From: Bosea sp. F3-2
GTDB taxonomy: Bacteria > Pseudomonadota > Alphaproteobacteria > Rhizobiales > Beijerinckiaceae
Assembly: GCF_008253865.1 (NCBI RefSeq)
Contig: NZ_CP042332.1
Location: 310,001-374,000 of the forward strand
DNA length: 64,000 nucleotides
Reading direction: 5' to 3'
In this document: piece by piece, positions 7,949-15,933 of the stretch
Position numbering within the stretch: position 1 is the stretch's first letter
Layout of the letters: each line of letters begins with the position of its first letter
Program-made: the position numbers and the translations under genes
The notes under the pieces: model-generated
What the model was told of the DNA's origin: nothing
The model's database searches: none
The model's input: only the letters and a program-made list of their open reading frames with translations

Positions 7949-8971
7949 ATGTCCGGGCTGGATCCGTCACATGTCATGCAAGTCGGGATGGGGTTCTTTG
8001 CGTCGAAGACACTGCTTTCAGCCGTCGAGCTGGAACTCTTCACCAAGCTCGCTAGCCAGCCGATGACGGGAAAGGAGATCGCCGCGGCATTGCAACTCAG
8101 TCCACGCGCCATACCGGACCTCCCCGACGCATTAGTGGCTCTCAAGTTTCTCCAACGTGAAGGCGACGGTCCGGATGCGCGCTACTCGAATACGCCGGAG
8201 AGCGCCCTTTTCCTGGATCGAAATAGCCCTGACTACATCGGCGGCATCCTCGAGATGGCGAACGCTCGCCTGTATCGATTCTGGGCGGACCTCACCGAGG
8301 CTCTCAAGACCGGAATGCCACAAAACGAAACCAAGCACTCCGGCGAGCCAATGTTCACGAAGCTCTACGCGGACCCGGCACGCCTTGAGCAGTTCATGAA
8401 CGCGATGTCGGGAATCTCGGCCGGAAACTTCAAAGAGTTTGCTCGGACATTCGACTTCTCCACGTTCAAGACCCTTTGCGATGTCGGTGGTGCGACCGGG
8501 CAGCTTTCCTGCATGGTCGCCGCAGCGCATCCGCACATGCGTTGCACCAGCTTCGATCTCCTCGAAGTCGTGCCGTTAGCCACACGCAAAATACAGCAGG
8601 CGGGCCTGACCGACCGGGTAACGGCTGTCGGTGGCGACTTCTTCACCGATCCATTGCCCAAGGCGGACGTCATCACCATGGGGATGATCCTGCACGACTG
8701 GAACCTTGATAAGAAGAAGATGCTCATTCGGAAGGCCTATGATGCCTTGCCCCCAGGCGGTGCATTTGTGGTTATCGAGGCGCTCATCGACGATGCAAGA
8801 CGAGAGAATGCATTCGGTCTGATGATGTCTCTCAACATGCTGATCGAATTTGGCGACGCCTTCGATTATTCGGGATCCGACTTTGCGGGCTGGTGTCGTG
8901 AGGTTGGATTCCGGGATTTCAAGATCATCCCGCTGACGGGTCCGTCGAGCGCTGCGGTCGCCTACAAGTAG
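7949..8971 (+). CDS. SAM-dependent O-methyltransferase (Methyltransf_2 type)
   Basis: 340 residues from the ATG at 7949, chosen because AGAGG lies seven bases upstream. An N-terminal dimerisation/winged-helix domain (SAVELELFTKLASQPMTGKE, IAAALQLSPRAIPDLPDALV) is followed by a Rossmann SAM domain with CDVGGATGQL (motif I), SFDLLEVVPLA and GGDFFTDPLPKADVITMGMILHDW. This His-Asp-Trp segment is characteristic of hydroxyneurosporene- and caffeate-type O-methyltransferases. The substrate is unknown. It sits alone between two IS elements, so it may be cargo or an IS-flanked remnant of a larger locus. Confidence 0.85.
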   Translation: MSGLDPSHVMQVGMGFFASKTLLSAVELELFTKLASQPMTGKEIAAALQLSPRAIPDLPDALVALKFLQREGDGPDARYSNTPESALFLDRNSPDYIGGILEMANARLYRFWADLTEALKTGMPQNETKHSGEPMFTKLYADPARLEQFMNAMSGISAGNFKEFARTFDFSTFKTLCDVGGATGQLSCMVAAAHPHMRCTSFDLLEVVPLATRKIQQAGLTDRVTAVGGDFFTDPLPKADVITMGMILHDWNLDKKKMLIRKAYDALPPGGAFVVIEALIDDARRENAFGLMMSLNMLIEFGDAFDYSGSDFAGWCREVGFRDFKIIPLTGPSSAAVAYK

Positions 8972-9479
8972 CTCGATTGCGATTTGAGTTCGCCGCCCTG
9001 GCCCTTGATATTGGCCAAGCGATTGCCCGTGGCCGTTTGCCGATCGCCTCGATAAACGAGCTGGATGGCCGCTCTCGGCGCGACGGCGACGAACCGTTAC
9101 CACGCCGACGACTTCAGCTTTCGGCCTTGACCCGTAATCAACCGAACCAATTGGAAAGTCCGCAAAAGGGGCGGCGATGCCGGCCCCGGAGCTGATCGAT
9201 CCCGAATGTCCGTGTGTGGACGCCCCTTCGGATGCAAGAGGTTTTTGTCGAGGCGATTGGCGCTCAGGTTCAGGTGCGTCCGTGTGTCCGGCCTACTGGT
9301 GCGGCCGTTCACGGGACCGCTGGCCTGTATGGAGATCGCGGGTCGGGTCCACACCGCTTCCGCGCGCTCGAGGCGCTGGGACATATTCCCTGGTTTTCCC
9401 GACCCCGTCTTCTGACCGTTGCGCCATACCTCTCTTCGGACCTTCCTGCCTCCCTGACCGCCTCTGACCGCCTCGGCTT

Positions 9480-10524
9480 CTATGCCGCAGCAGTCGGAGC
9501 TCTGTAGGATCCGCCGTGCGCCATGAGCGCCCAGACGATCCTGGCAATCTTGTTGGCCAATGCCACCGTCACCAGCATGCGTGGCTTGCGTGCCAGCATG
9601 CCGTCGAGCCCCGGACTGGCTCGCGATCTGTCGCGGGCCGCGACCTTGACCGCCGAGCTTGCGCCCAGGATCAGGAGTCTGCGCAGGCTGCGTTCGCCCA
9701 TCATTGTGGTCCTGCCCAGACGCTCCTTACCACCACTGGAATGCTGCTTGGGGGTAAGCCCCAACCACGCGGCGAAGTCTCTGCCCCGTCGAAAGGTGTG
9801 CGCTGCTGGCGCCAATGCCACCAAGGCTGTGGCCGCGATTGGTCCGATGCCAGGGATCGTCATCAACTGCTTTGCGACAGGATCGGCTTTCGACCGGGCC
9901 GCGATCTTTCGACCGGGCCGCGATCTTTCGATCGAGCTCTGCGATGTTTGATTGGAGCATCTGCAAGCTTGTGGCGATCATTGCCAGGACCGGCCGAGCC
10001 TCGGCCGGCATGTCACTCGCAGGATCGTCAATCAGGTCGATGAGCTTGCTCACATGGCCGGGTCCCTGGGCCACGATGAAGCCGAACTCGGCAAGGTGGC
10101 CGCGCAGCGCGTTGATCAGCTGAGTTCTCTGGCGCACCAGAAGGTCGCGCGTGCGGAAGATCACCGCCGCCCCCTGCGCCTGCGCGCTCTTGGGCGTGAC
10201 GAACCGCATCGTCGGCCGCTGCGCCGCCTCGCAGATCGCCTGCGCGTCGGCCATGTCATTCTTCTGCCGGTGGACGAAGGGCTTCACGTATGCTGGCGGG
10301 ATGAGCCGGGTCTCGTGCCCTAGTGTGGAGATCTCCCGAGCCCAATAATGAGCACTGGCGCAGGCTTCCATCGCAACCAGGCAGCGTGGCAGGGCGGAGA
10401 AGAAGGATAGCACCTGATTCCGCCGGAGCCTCTTGCGGAATATGACCGAGCCGGTCGCGTCAGCCCCATGCGCCGGGAAAACAGCCTTCGCCAGATCGAG
10501 GCCAATGGTGGTAACTTCACTCAC
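9480..10524 (-). pseudogene. IS1111-type transposase, frameshifted by a 19-bp duplication
   Basis: The GTG start at 10524 is preceded by AAAGGAGGC. The N-terminal half (TTIGLDLAKAVFPAHGADATG, MEACASAHYWAREI, KNDMADAQAICEAAQRPTMRF) runs to about residue 210. A tandem 19-bp duplication (9891-9928) then throws the frame. The C-terminal half (MTIPGIGPIAATALVALAP, AAWLGLTPKQHSSGGKERLG, ALANKIARIVWALMAHG) is intact in another frame to 9480. Removing one repeat unit restores the reading frame. Confidence 0.85.
9891..9928. repeat. 19-bp tandem duplication inside the transposase
   Basis: CGACCGGGCCGCGATCTTT occurs twice back to back (9891-9909, 9910-9928). Because 19 is not a multiple of three, the duplication is what breaks the transposase. 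Confidence 0.9.
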
Positions 10525-10838
10525 GGACGCCTCCTTTGCAGTGGTGCGCTCAAACACCACCACTTTGGCACTTCGATGCCGTCAGGGGGCGTCCACCCCA
10601 TCGCTTCCAGGCGACGAGGCAGAGTCGGCTACTGGCACATTTCGCCCGGACGAACGACTGACGTTTGTGGCCCGTTGCGGACTCCCGGAGCGTCCGCTTG
10701 CTGGCAGGCCAGCTCGGCGCGATGCGTGGGCAGCCGCGTTTGGTGCAAGCCGAGCATCTTTCAGACTGAAACAGTCTCTGGAGACCAATTGTAGCGATCG
10801 CAGCGATGGATGCTCCGAGCGAGGTCCCGGCAACGAGC

Positions 10839-12401
10839 TCAGGCGCCAAAATCAACCAGAACGGTCTTGTGGCGCAGATTCTGCTCGACAGCTTGCCGGC
10901 CGAGATCCTTGCCGATCCCGGAACTCTTGAAGCCGCCTGTCGGCAGGATGAAATCGAGCGTGCGGCTGTAGCGGTTGATCCAGACCGTCCCGGCCTTGAT
11001 CGCTCGCATCGCACGCAGGGCGCGGCCGAGATCGCGGGTATAGACGCCGGCCGCCAGCCCGTACTCGGGATGGTCCGCCAGGGCGAAGCCCTCTTCCTCG
11101 CTCTCGAAGCTCTGGATCGTCAGAACCGGGCCAAATACCTCCTTGCGCACCGCTGCCGTCTCGCCATTGACCTGCATCAGCATCGTCGGCTGGTAGAAGG
11201 CTCCGCGGTGCCCCTCCAGGCGCCCCCCGCCGAAGATGCAGGCTGCGCCCTGCTCCAGGCTCGCCGCAATGATCCGCTCGATGCTCTGCGCCTGCTGCTC
11301 CGAGATGATTGGCGAGAAGGAGGTCGTCTCCAGCCAGGTCGGTCCTGGGGCGATGTCGGAAAGAAGCGTCTGCAGCAGCGTCGCCAGTTGCTCCGCCACA
11401 GCCCGCTGGACGATCAAGCGCGAGCCCGCGACGCAGGCCTGTCCGGCATTGGCGAGCAGCGAGCCGGCAATACAGGCCGCGGCCTTTTCGAGGTCCGCGT
11501 CGGCAAACACGAGCTGGGGGCTCTTGCCGCCCAGCTCGAGGGTGACAGGTTTGAGGCCGCTCTCGGCGGCGGCCTTCATCACGGCGATACCGGTGCGCGT
11601 CGAGCCGGTGAAGGAAAGCTTGGCGATGCCGGGATGGCGGCAGAGCGCTTCGCCGGTGCTGCCGGTGCCGTGGACAACGTTGAGGATGCCGGGCGGGATG
11701 CCGGCCTTTACCGCGAGCTGCGCCAGCAGCACGGTCGAAAACGGTGTCAGCTCGGAGGGTTTCAGGACGATGGCGTTTCCGGCGGCCAGCGCGGGGCCGG
11801 CCTTCCACGATGCCATGCTGAGCGGCACGTTCCAGGGCGTGATGGCGCCGACGACACCATAAGGTTCCGATACGATCAGGCCGAGATTGTCGCTGCGCGT
11901 CGCGGCGACATCGCCGCCGAGCTTATCGGCCCATTCGGCGAAGAAGCGGATGCCCTCGGCGACGCTCGCGACATCGCCGCTCACGGCCTGTGCGATCGGT
12001 CTGGTCGAGCCCAGGGCTTCGAGCCGGCCGAGCTCCGTGCCGCGTTCCTCGATCAGGTCGGCCCAGCGCCGCATCGCGCGCGCCCGTTCGCGCGGCGGCT
12101 GGCTCGCCCAACCACTGGTCGCCGCAGCTTCAGCCGCATTTCTCACCGCCCGGTCGACGAGATCGCCATCCGCGATCGGCACCTCGGCATACTCGACCAG
12201 ATCGGACGGGCGCGCGACCGGAAGGCGGGCACCGGTACCTTCGACGACGCGCCCATCGATGAAGTGCCGGCAGGCGACATGATGCCGTCTCGTCGTCGAT
12301 TGTGATCGAGGAGTCGCGGTGGCGCGGCGATGCGCAGGAGGCAAGCAGCGGCCTTCGGTGCAGGTAGCTCCCCCGATGCCGCGACGCTTGCCCGTTCTCA
12401 C
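10839..12401 (-). CDS. NAD(P)-dependent aldehyde dehydrogenase
   Basis: A full ALDH fold from about residue 46 onward: VVGAITPWNVPLSMASWKAG, ALAAGNAIVLKPSELTP, the coenzyme loop SFTGSTRTG, catalytic Glu in LELGGKSPQ, catalytic Cys in NAGQACVAGSR, and KEVFGPVLTIQSFESEEEG. It oxidises an aldehyde to an acid, but the substrate cannot be told. The first 45 residues, rich in Arg, do not look like ALDH. No better in-frame start is visible near 12280, so the 5' end may be damaged or use an unusual start. The enzyme body is intact. It follows the heat-shock genes on the same strand. Confidence 0.85.
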   Translation of the reverse strand: MRTGKRRGIGGATCTEGRCLPPAHRRATATPRSQSTTRRHHVACRHFIDGRVVEGTGARLPVARPSDLVEYAEVPIADGDLVDRAVRNAAEAAATSGWASQPPRERARAMRRWADLIEERGTELGRLEALGSTRPIAQAVSGDVASVAEGIRFFAEWADKLGGDVAATRSDNLGLIVSEPYGVVGAITPWNVPLSMASWKAGPALAAGNAIVLKPSELTPFSTVLLAQLAVKAGIPPGILNVVHGTGSTGEALCRHPGIAKLSFTGSTRTGIAVMKAAAESGLKPVTLELGGKSPQLVFADADLEKAAACIAGSLLANAGQACVAGSRLIVQRAVAEQLATLLQTLLSDIAPGPTWLETTSFSPIISEQQAQSIERIIAASLEQGAACIFGGGRLEGHRGAFYQPTMLMQVNGETAAVRKEVFGPVLTIQSFESEEEGFALADHPEYGLAAGVYTRDLGRALRAMRAIKAGTVWINRYSRTLDFILPTGGFKSSGIGKDLGRQAVEQNLRHKTVLVDFGA

Positions 12402-12431
12402 CCGGACGGCAGCCGCCCGGGTGCGAGGGTC

Positions 12432-12695
12432 TCAGCGGACCGCGAGCGCGTCGGTCAGCTCTTCGAGGTTGGTGGTGTAGCTGAGCGACTTGCGGGTCGC
12501 GACGACGACGCTCCTGATCATGCAGTGGGTGCGGCCGGAGGGCAGCGGGCGGCCTTCATTGATCAGAGCTTCGTCCGCGTTGATCCAGATCCAGGCCTGG
12601 GCAAGTTCCTCCTGCGTGGCCCCGGTCTTGGCGATCTCGGCGATCAGCACGGGATCGACCGGGCCGAGGATGGCTGCGATTTCGTCTGGGCTCAT
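12432..12695 (-). CDS. small conserved-looking protein next to hsp20 genes
   Basis: 87 residues from the ATG at 12695, with GGAG six bases upstream. An upstream ATG at 12707 lacks as good a site. Acidic, helical sequence (MSPDEIAAILGPVDPVLIAE, ATQEELAQAWIWINADEALI) with no signal peptide or metal-binding motif. Lies 129 bases after the small heat-shock gene on the same strand, so it is probably in that operon. Function unknown. Confidence 0.6.
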   Translation of the reverse strand: MSPDEIAAILGPVDPVLIAEIAKTGATQEELAQAWIWINADEALINEGRPLPSGRTHCMIRSVVVATRKSLSYTTNLEELTDALAVR

Positions 12696-12824
12696 GCCGT
12701 TCTCCATTACTGGCACTCGCTCTCGGACCGCCCGCTCAGGGGAGGAAGCGAGCCGATCCACTCCTCGGAGCGTTCCGAATGGAGCCGGCGGCTCCAACAG
12801 GATGCCGCCGGCCCCGGAAAGGCC

Positions 12825-13334
12825 TCAGGCCTTGATCGCGATACGTTTGATCTGCGACTGGGCCTTCTCGCTCTTCGGCAAGGTCACGCTCAGGACGCCG
12901 TTCCTGAAACGCGCCTCGATCCTGTCTTCCTGGACCTCCGCGCCGAGAGGGATTCGGCGTTCGAAGCGACCATAAAGGCGTTCCGAGAACTGCCGCTCGC
13001 TGTCGTTTGTTTCGGAGCGCTTCTCGCCCCTCAGCGTCAGAACGCCGTCCTGGAGCAGGACCTCGACGTCCTTTTCTTCGAGCCCCGGGATCTCGGCCGT
13101 CACCTTGATCGCGGCGTCGGTCTCCGAGATCTCGACATTTGGCCAGCCGGCGCCGAAGGACGAGAGGACGCCGGAGGTCGGCAGGCGGCTCTCGAAGGTC
13201 CGGAAAACGTCGTCGAAGAGACGGTTCATTTCCCGATGCAAGGACATGAAGGGACTGCGGTCCTCGTCCCGGAACACGGATGGGAGCATACCGCCAGTGT
13301 GGCGGCCCCAGGGAATCAGATCACGAACACTCAT
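12825..13334 (-). CDS. small heat-shock protein (Hsp20 family)
   Basis: 169 residues. The start at 13334 follows GAAGGAGG. The N-terminal FMSLHREMNRLFDDVFRTFE is followed by an alpha-crystallin domain (NVEISETDAAIKVTAEIPGL ... GVLTLRGEKRSE ... RFERRIPLGAEV ... FRNGVLSVTLPKSE) and a C-terminal I-A-I motif used in oligomer assembly. It is an ATP-independent holdase that binds unfolding proteins in the cytoplasm. It is the second gene after a 45-base gap behind another hsp20, under the RpoH-like promoter near 13970. Confidence 0.92.
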   Translation of the reverse strand: MSVRDLIPWGRHTGGMLPSVFRDEDRSPFMSLHREMNRLFDDVFRTFESRLPTSGVLSSFGAGWPNVEISETDAAIKVTAEIPGLEEKDVEVLLQDGVLTLRGEKRSETNDSERQFSERLYGRFERRIPLGAEVQEDRIEARFRNGVLSVTLPKSEKAQSQIKRIAIKA

Positions 13335-13379
13335 GACTGCCTCCTTCATACTGATCGGATATAGGTCAGCCTGCGACGC

Positions 13380-13853
13380 TTAGGCGGCGCGCTCTGCGGC
13401 TTCGTCGCGCCCGCCTTTGGTATCGGAAGCCTCAACCCCGCTCGCGATCGCAATCCGTCGCGGCTTCTTCTCCTCGGGGATTTCGCGCTTCATCGCGATC
13501 GTCAGCAGGCCGTTCTCCAGCTCCGCTTGCGTCACCTTCACATAGTCGGCGAGCTCGAAGCGCCGCTGGAACGGGCGGGCGGCGATGCCGTGATGCAAGT
13601 AATCGCCCCGATTGCTATCGGCCTTCTGGCCCGACACGATGAGCAGGTTCTGTTCCTGGGCAACGGTCAGATCGTTCTGCGAGAAGCCCGCGACCGCCAT
13701 CGCGATGCGGTATTCGTCCTTGCTGGCCTTGATGATGTCGTAGGGCGGCCAGTTGTCGCTGTCTTCGGCCCGATTGGCTTCGATGGCGTTCAACAACCGT
13801 TCGAAACCGATGCTGGACCGGAACAGCGGGCTAAAGTCGAGAGTGGTACTCAT
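13380..13853 (-). CDS. small heat-shock protein (IbpA-like Hsp20)
   Basis: 157 residues from ATG at 13853, with AAGGAGG eight bases upstream. The sequence SPLFRSSIGFERLLNAIEAN then PPYDIIKASKDEYRIAMAVA is characteristic of the IbpA/HspH class of rhizobial sHsps. An alpha-crystallin core and an I-A-I C-terminal motif follow. It is a holdase likely forming mixed oligomers with the neighbouring Hsp20 of a different class. First gene of the operon. Confidence 0.93.
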   Translation of the reverse strand: MSTTLDFSPLFRSSIGFERLLNAIEANRAEDSDNWPPYDIIKASKDEYRIAMAVAGFSQNDLTVAQEQNLLIVSGQKADSNRGDYLHHGIAARPFQRRFELADYVKVTQAELENGLLTIAMKREIPEEKKPRRIAIASGVEASDTKGGRDEAAERAA

Positions 13854-13956
13854 AGCCACATCCTCCTTGGAGCAACATGGGTACAAGCGTTCGTCTCGAC
13901 GCCGGGTCTGCTCCCGGCGCGACCATGCCGGCTCCGACTGGCAGCCGGCAAAAACG

Positions 13957-13984
13957 ATCTAGGATGAGGCCGAACGGTTTCAAG
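13957..13984 (-). promoter_or_regulatory. RpoH (sigma-32)-like promoter for the hsp20 operon
   Basis: On the minus strand CTTGAA (13984-13979), a 16-base spacer and CTAGAT (13962-13957). The -35 is perfect and the -10 is one mismatch from the CTATAT form used by alphaproteobacterial RpoH. The predicted leader before ATG is about 95 bases. Confidence 0.6.
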
Positions 13985-14238
13985 CCTTTAGCGCCATCCC
14001 TGATCGAAATCTCGTCCAGGACGCTCTGACGGTCCCCTCACGGCGGGCTTGCTTGGTCACCGCATAGATCGGCAGATCCTCTCGGGCGGTCGCGAGTTTG
14101 CTGTCGAGTATCGATACGGCGAAGGGCTTGACCTGACGAGAACGCCTACCAAAATTACAGCGGCCGCCGACAGCGACAGCTTGCTCGAGGCGGCGATCAA
14201 CCAAACCGGATCCATGTTGCTTCCAGGAGGATATGGCT

Positions 14239-14283
14239 ATGGCAACGTTGGCAATCGCTCCCCGCTCAGGGAGGACTGCATGA
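14239..14283 (+). CDS. 14-residue leader peptide overlapping DUF982 gene
   Basis: AGGAGG lies eight bases before an ATG that encodes MATLAIAPRSGRTA and stops at a TGA overlapping the next ATG (ATGA at 14280-14283). A second GGAGG lies inside the peptide for the downstream start. The layout implies translational coupling. Too short to call on composition, but the ribosome site is strong. Confidence 0.4.
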   Translation: MATLAIAPRSGRTA

Positions 14284-14576
14284 TGAAATCCGACGACTTC
14301 GAAAGGCCGGTCGTGATTCTGACCGGGCTTGGGCATCCGGCAGCGATCGCGTCGGCCATGGAAGCCTACATGTTCCTGGCCGACTGGCCTGTGAGCAGGC
14401 GCGATCCCGTGCATGGCTTCGCCCTGAAGACCTGCCTGGCGGCGATCCGCGGCGAAATCGAGCCGGATACGGCACGCGGCTTGTTCGCGTCGTGGGCCGA
14501 GAAGCACAATCTTCTCGCGCCCGACGTCGCGGCGTTCATCGGCAGCCGAAAGGAAGGCTCGCGGGGCCACGCCTGA
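14280..14576 (+). CDS. DUF982 domain protein
   Basis: 98 residues from ATG at 14280 (GGAGG six bases upstream). The sequence FERPVVILTGLGHPAAIASA, MFLADWPVSRRDPVHGFALK and IEPDTARGLFASWAEKHNLL matches DUF982, a small family common in Rhizobiales. Function is unknown. The start overlaps the stop of a short leader peptide. It lies in the stress block, divergent from the hsp20 operon. Confidence 0.8.
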   Translation: MMKSDDFERPVVILTGLGHPAAIASAMEAYMFLADWPVSRRDPVHGFALKTCLAAIRGEIEPDTARGLFASWAEKHNLLAPDVAAFIGSRKEGSRGHA

Positions 14577-14638
14577 CGCAGAAGGGCCCGGCACCGCCCG
14601 AAGCGGGCCGGGCCACCTTAGAAGTCGTGGACAGCGTT

Positions 14639-14806
14639 ATGAAGCGATCGCAATTGTCCCCGGCGGCTCGGCCGACGGCAGCGCGTCCTTACGGCCTCGC
14701 TGCGGCGTCGGGGCTAATGGCGGGTACGGCGATGGCCGCGGTCCTGACCCTTGCTGCGAAGGCTGAAGTACAACGCCCCGTCGGTCCTCTCAACGCGACC
14801 AGTTAC
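14639..14806 (+). pseudogene. 5' fragment of a small membrane protein
   Basis: From ATG at 14639 the frame reads MKRSQLSPAARP..., then a hydrophobic helix (GLAAASGLMAGTAMAAVLTL) and VGPLNATS. This resembles the N-terminus of a membrane protein family in which NATSHW and a gene-body of about 100 residues follow. Here the match stops abruptly after NATS and antisense DUF6496 sequence begins. Likely truncated. Identification is tentative. Confidence 0.35.
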
Positions 14807-14834
14807 TGCTGCCGTCGTCAGCGCGGAAAACATC

Positions 14835-15335
14835 TTAGCCTCGGTGCGCACGCGTGTCGGCCGCCTTTCGTGCCGCAGCCTTACGTCCGGCCGTTCCCTT
14901 GGTCTGCGCAGCCTTCCGCGCGGCGGCCGAGCGCTCCTCAGGGGTGCGGCGTGACGCTGCCCGCTTTGCTTGCTTCGAAAGCGCATCGTGCGATGCGGTG
15001 TTTTTCGGTTCATGTTCGAGAACGTCGGACACCGCCTTCGACACCTTCGGGCGGCGCTTGGGCTTACGCTCGCCCTGGCCGACCGCGTAGGCATATTCGG
15101 CGCTCTTGCGGGTGCTTTCCTTGACCTTGCCCTTCTTGGGCGGCGGCAGGTCGACGCCCGCTCGCCTGGCCTCGGAAAGGCCGATAGCGATGGCCTGTTT
15201 GGTCGAACGCGCACCGTGCTCGCCGCGGCGGATCTCCTCGATTTCCTTTCGCACGAATTCACCGGCCTGCGTGCTCGCGGATTTGCCTTCACGTTTGTCG
15301 TTGCGGGCCTTCTCGATGGTTTTCTTGTCCGGCAT
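14835..15335 (-). CDS. DUF6496 Lys/Arg/Ala-rich stress-type protein
   Basis: 166 residues from ATG at 15335, preceded by GGGAGAAG. Highly basic and low-complexity: MPDKKTIEKARNDKREGKSA, REIEEIRRGEHGARSTKQAI-like region, and a C-terminal histone-H1-like run of KAA/RKAA repeats. DUF6496 proteins are frequent in alphaproteobacterial stress islands. DNA or RNA binding is plausible from charge but unproven. An EcfG-like promoter candidate lies at 15396-15420. Confidence 0.75.
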   Translation of the reverse strand: MPDKKTIEKARNDKREGKSASTQAGEFVRKEIEEIRRGEHGARSTKQAIAIGLSEARRAGVDLPPPKKGKVKESTRKSAEYAYAVGQGERKPKRRPKVSKAVSDVLEHEPKNTASHDALSKQAKRAASRRTPEERSAAARKAAQTKGTAGRKAAARKAADTRAHRG

Positions 15336-15395
15336 CGTCTTCTCCCTTGCTGAATGGACTGCCGCGGGTAGCGAGGTGCTACCTTCAATCAAGGC

Positions 15396-15420
15396 AACGC
15401 TTCGACCGCTTGGAGGATCC
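15396..15420 (-). promoter_or_regulatory. EcfG-like general-stress promoter candidate
   Basis: On the minus strand GGATC (15420-15416), 16-base spacer, CGTT (15399-15396). The alphaproteobacterial EcfG consensus is GGAAC-N16/17-CGTT, so this has one mismatch. It lies about 60 bases upstream of the DUF6496 start. Confidence 0.4.
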
Positions 15421-15442
15421 GCATCGAGGAGATTACGAAGAT

Positions 15443-15901
15443 CTACGGAGCCTCCGGCCGCCACGACAGTGCTGAGAGCGTCGAAAGACTAAGTGCGACG
15501 AATGCGATCGCGGTGTTGGCTGCGTGGGAGAATTCCCATTGGCGGCGTAGGGCTTCCCAGTTCGCCGGGACCGTCGTCCAGTTCTCCGTCGTTTGATTGG
15601 CGGGCAGCGTCCAGAGGACGAAAATCACGAGCATGAGCGCAAAGCATAGTGCGGCGCAGGCTGCGAGCCATGAGGAGCCACTCTGCGAGCGCACCAGGAA
15701 CGCCAGCAGAGAGTTCAGGAGAAGAGCAGAAGGCCAGAGCCATCCGAGAATGGCCCATCCCCGATAAATGCCCTGGACCGTGAAGTAGTCGGCCTGAGAC
15801 AGTCCGATCTTGTTGGGGAGGACGGCGAGATGGGCTCCTGCCGGGATCAGTGTGAGTGCGGTCACAATAACAGCGAGAAACTGAATGGTTCTGATCGCCA
15901 T
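15443..15901 (-). CDS. four-helix membrane protein (DUF1772-like)
   Basis: 152 residues from ATG at 15901 (GGGAGACGG upstream). Four hydrophobic segments are visible: IQFLAVIVTALTLIPAGAHL, AILGWLWPSALLLNSLLAFL, AACAALCFALMLVIFVLWTL and TAIAFVALSLSTLSAL. The loop LPANQTTENWTTVPANWEAL resembles the DUF1772 anthrone-oxygenase-like family. An inner-membrane location is inferred. Function unknown. Confidence 0.65.
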   Translation of the reverse strand: MAIRTIQFLAVIVTALTLIPAGAHLAVLPNKIGLSQADYFTVQGIYRGWAILGWLWPSALLLNSLLAFLVRSQSGSSWLAACAALCFALMLVIFVLWTLPANQTTENWTTVPANWEALRRQWEFSHAANTAIAFVALSLSTLSALSWRPEAP

Positions 15902-15933
15902 TATCCGTCTCCCTTTCCGAAGGTCTCGGTGGC

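Larger units (their letters stand above)
9207..10605 (-). mobile_element. second IS110-family element (IS1111 group), inactivated
   Basis: Subterminal inverted repeats GTGGACGCCCC (9216-9226) and GGGGCGTCCAC (10586-10596) bracket a transposase on the minus strand. The outer ends are approximate. The non-coding stretch downstream of the transposase (about 9227-9479) is where the group's bridge RNA would be. The element differs from the copy at 5473 in sequence but shares the GGACGCC core of its repeats. Confidence 0.75.

Noticed and set aside
10806..12305. 499-codon plus-strand open frame opposite the aldehyde dehydrogenase
   Set aside because: Composition is Arg/Gly/Asp-rich shadow of the ALDH gene, whose catalytic motifs are all on the minus strand.
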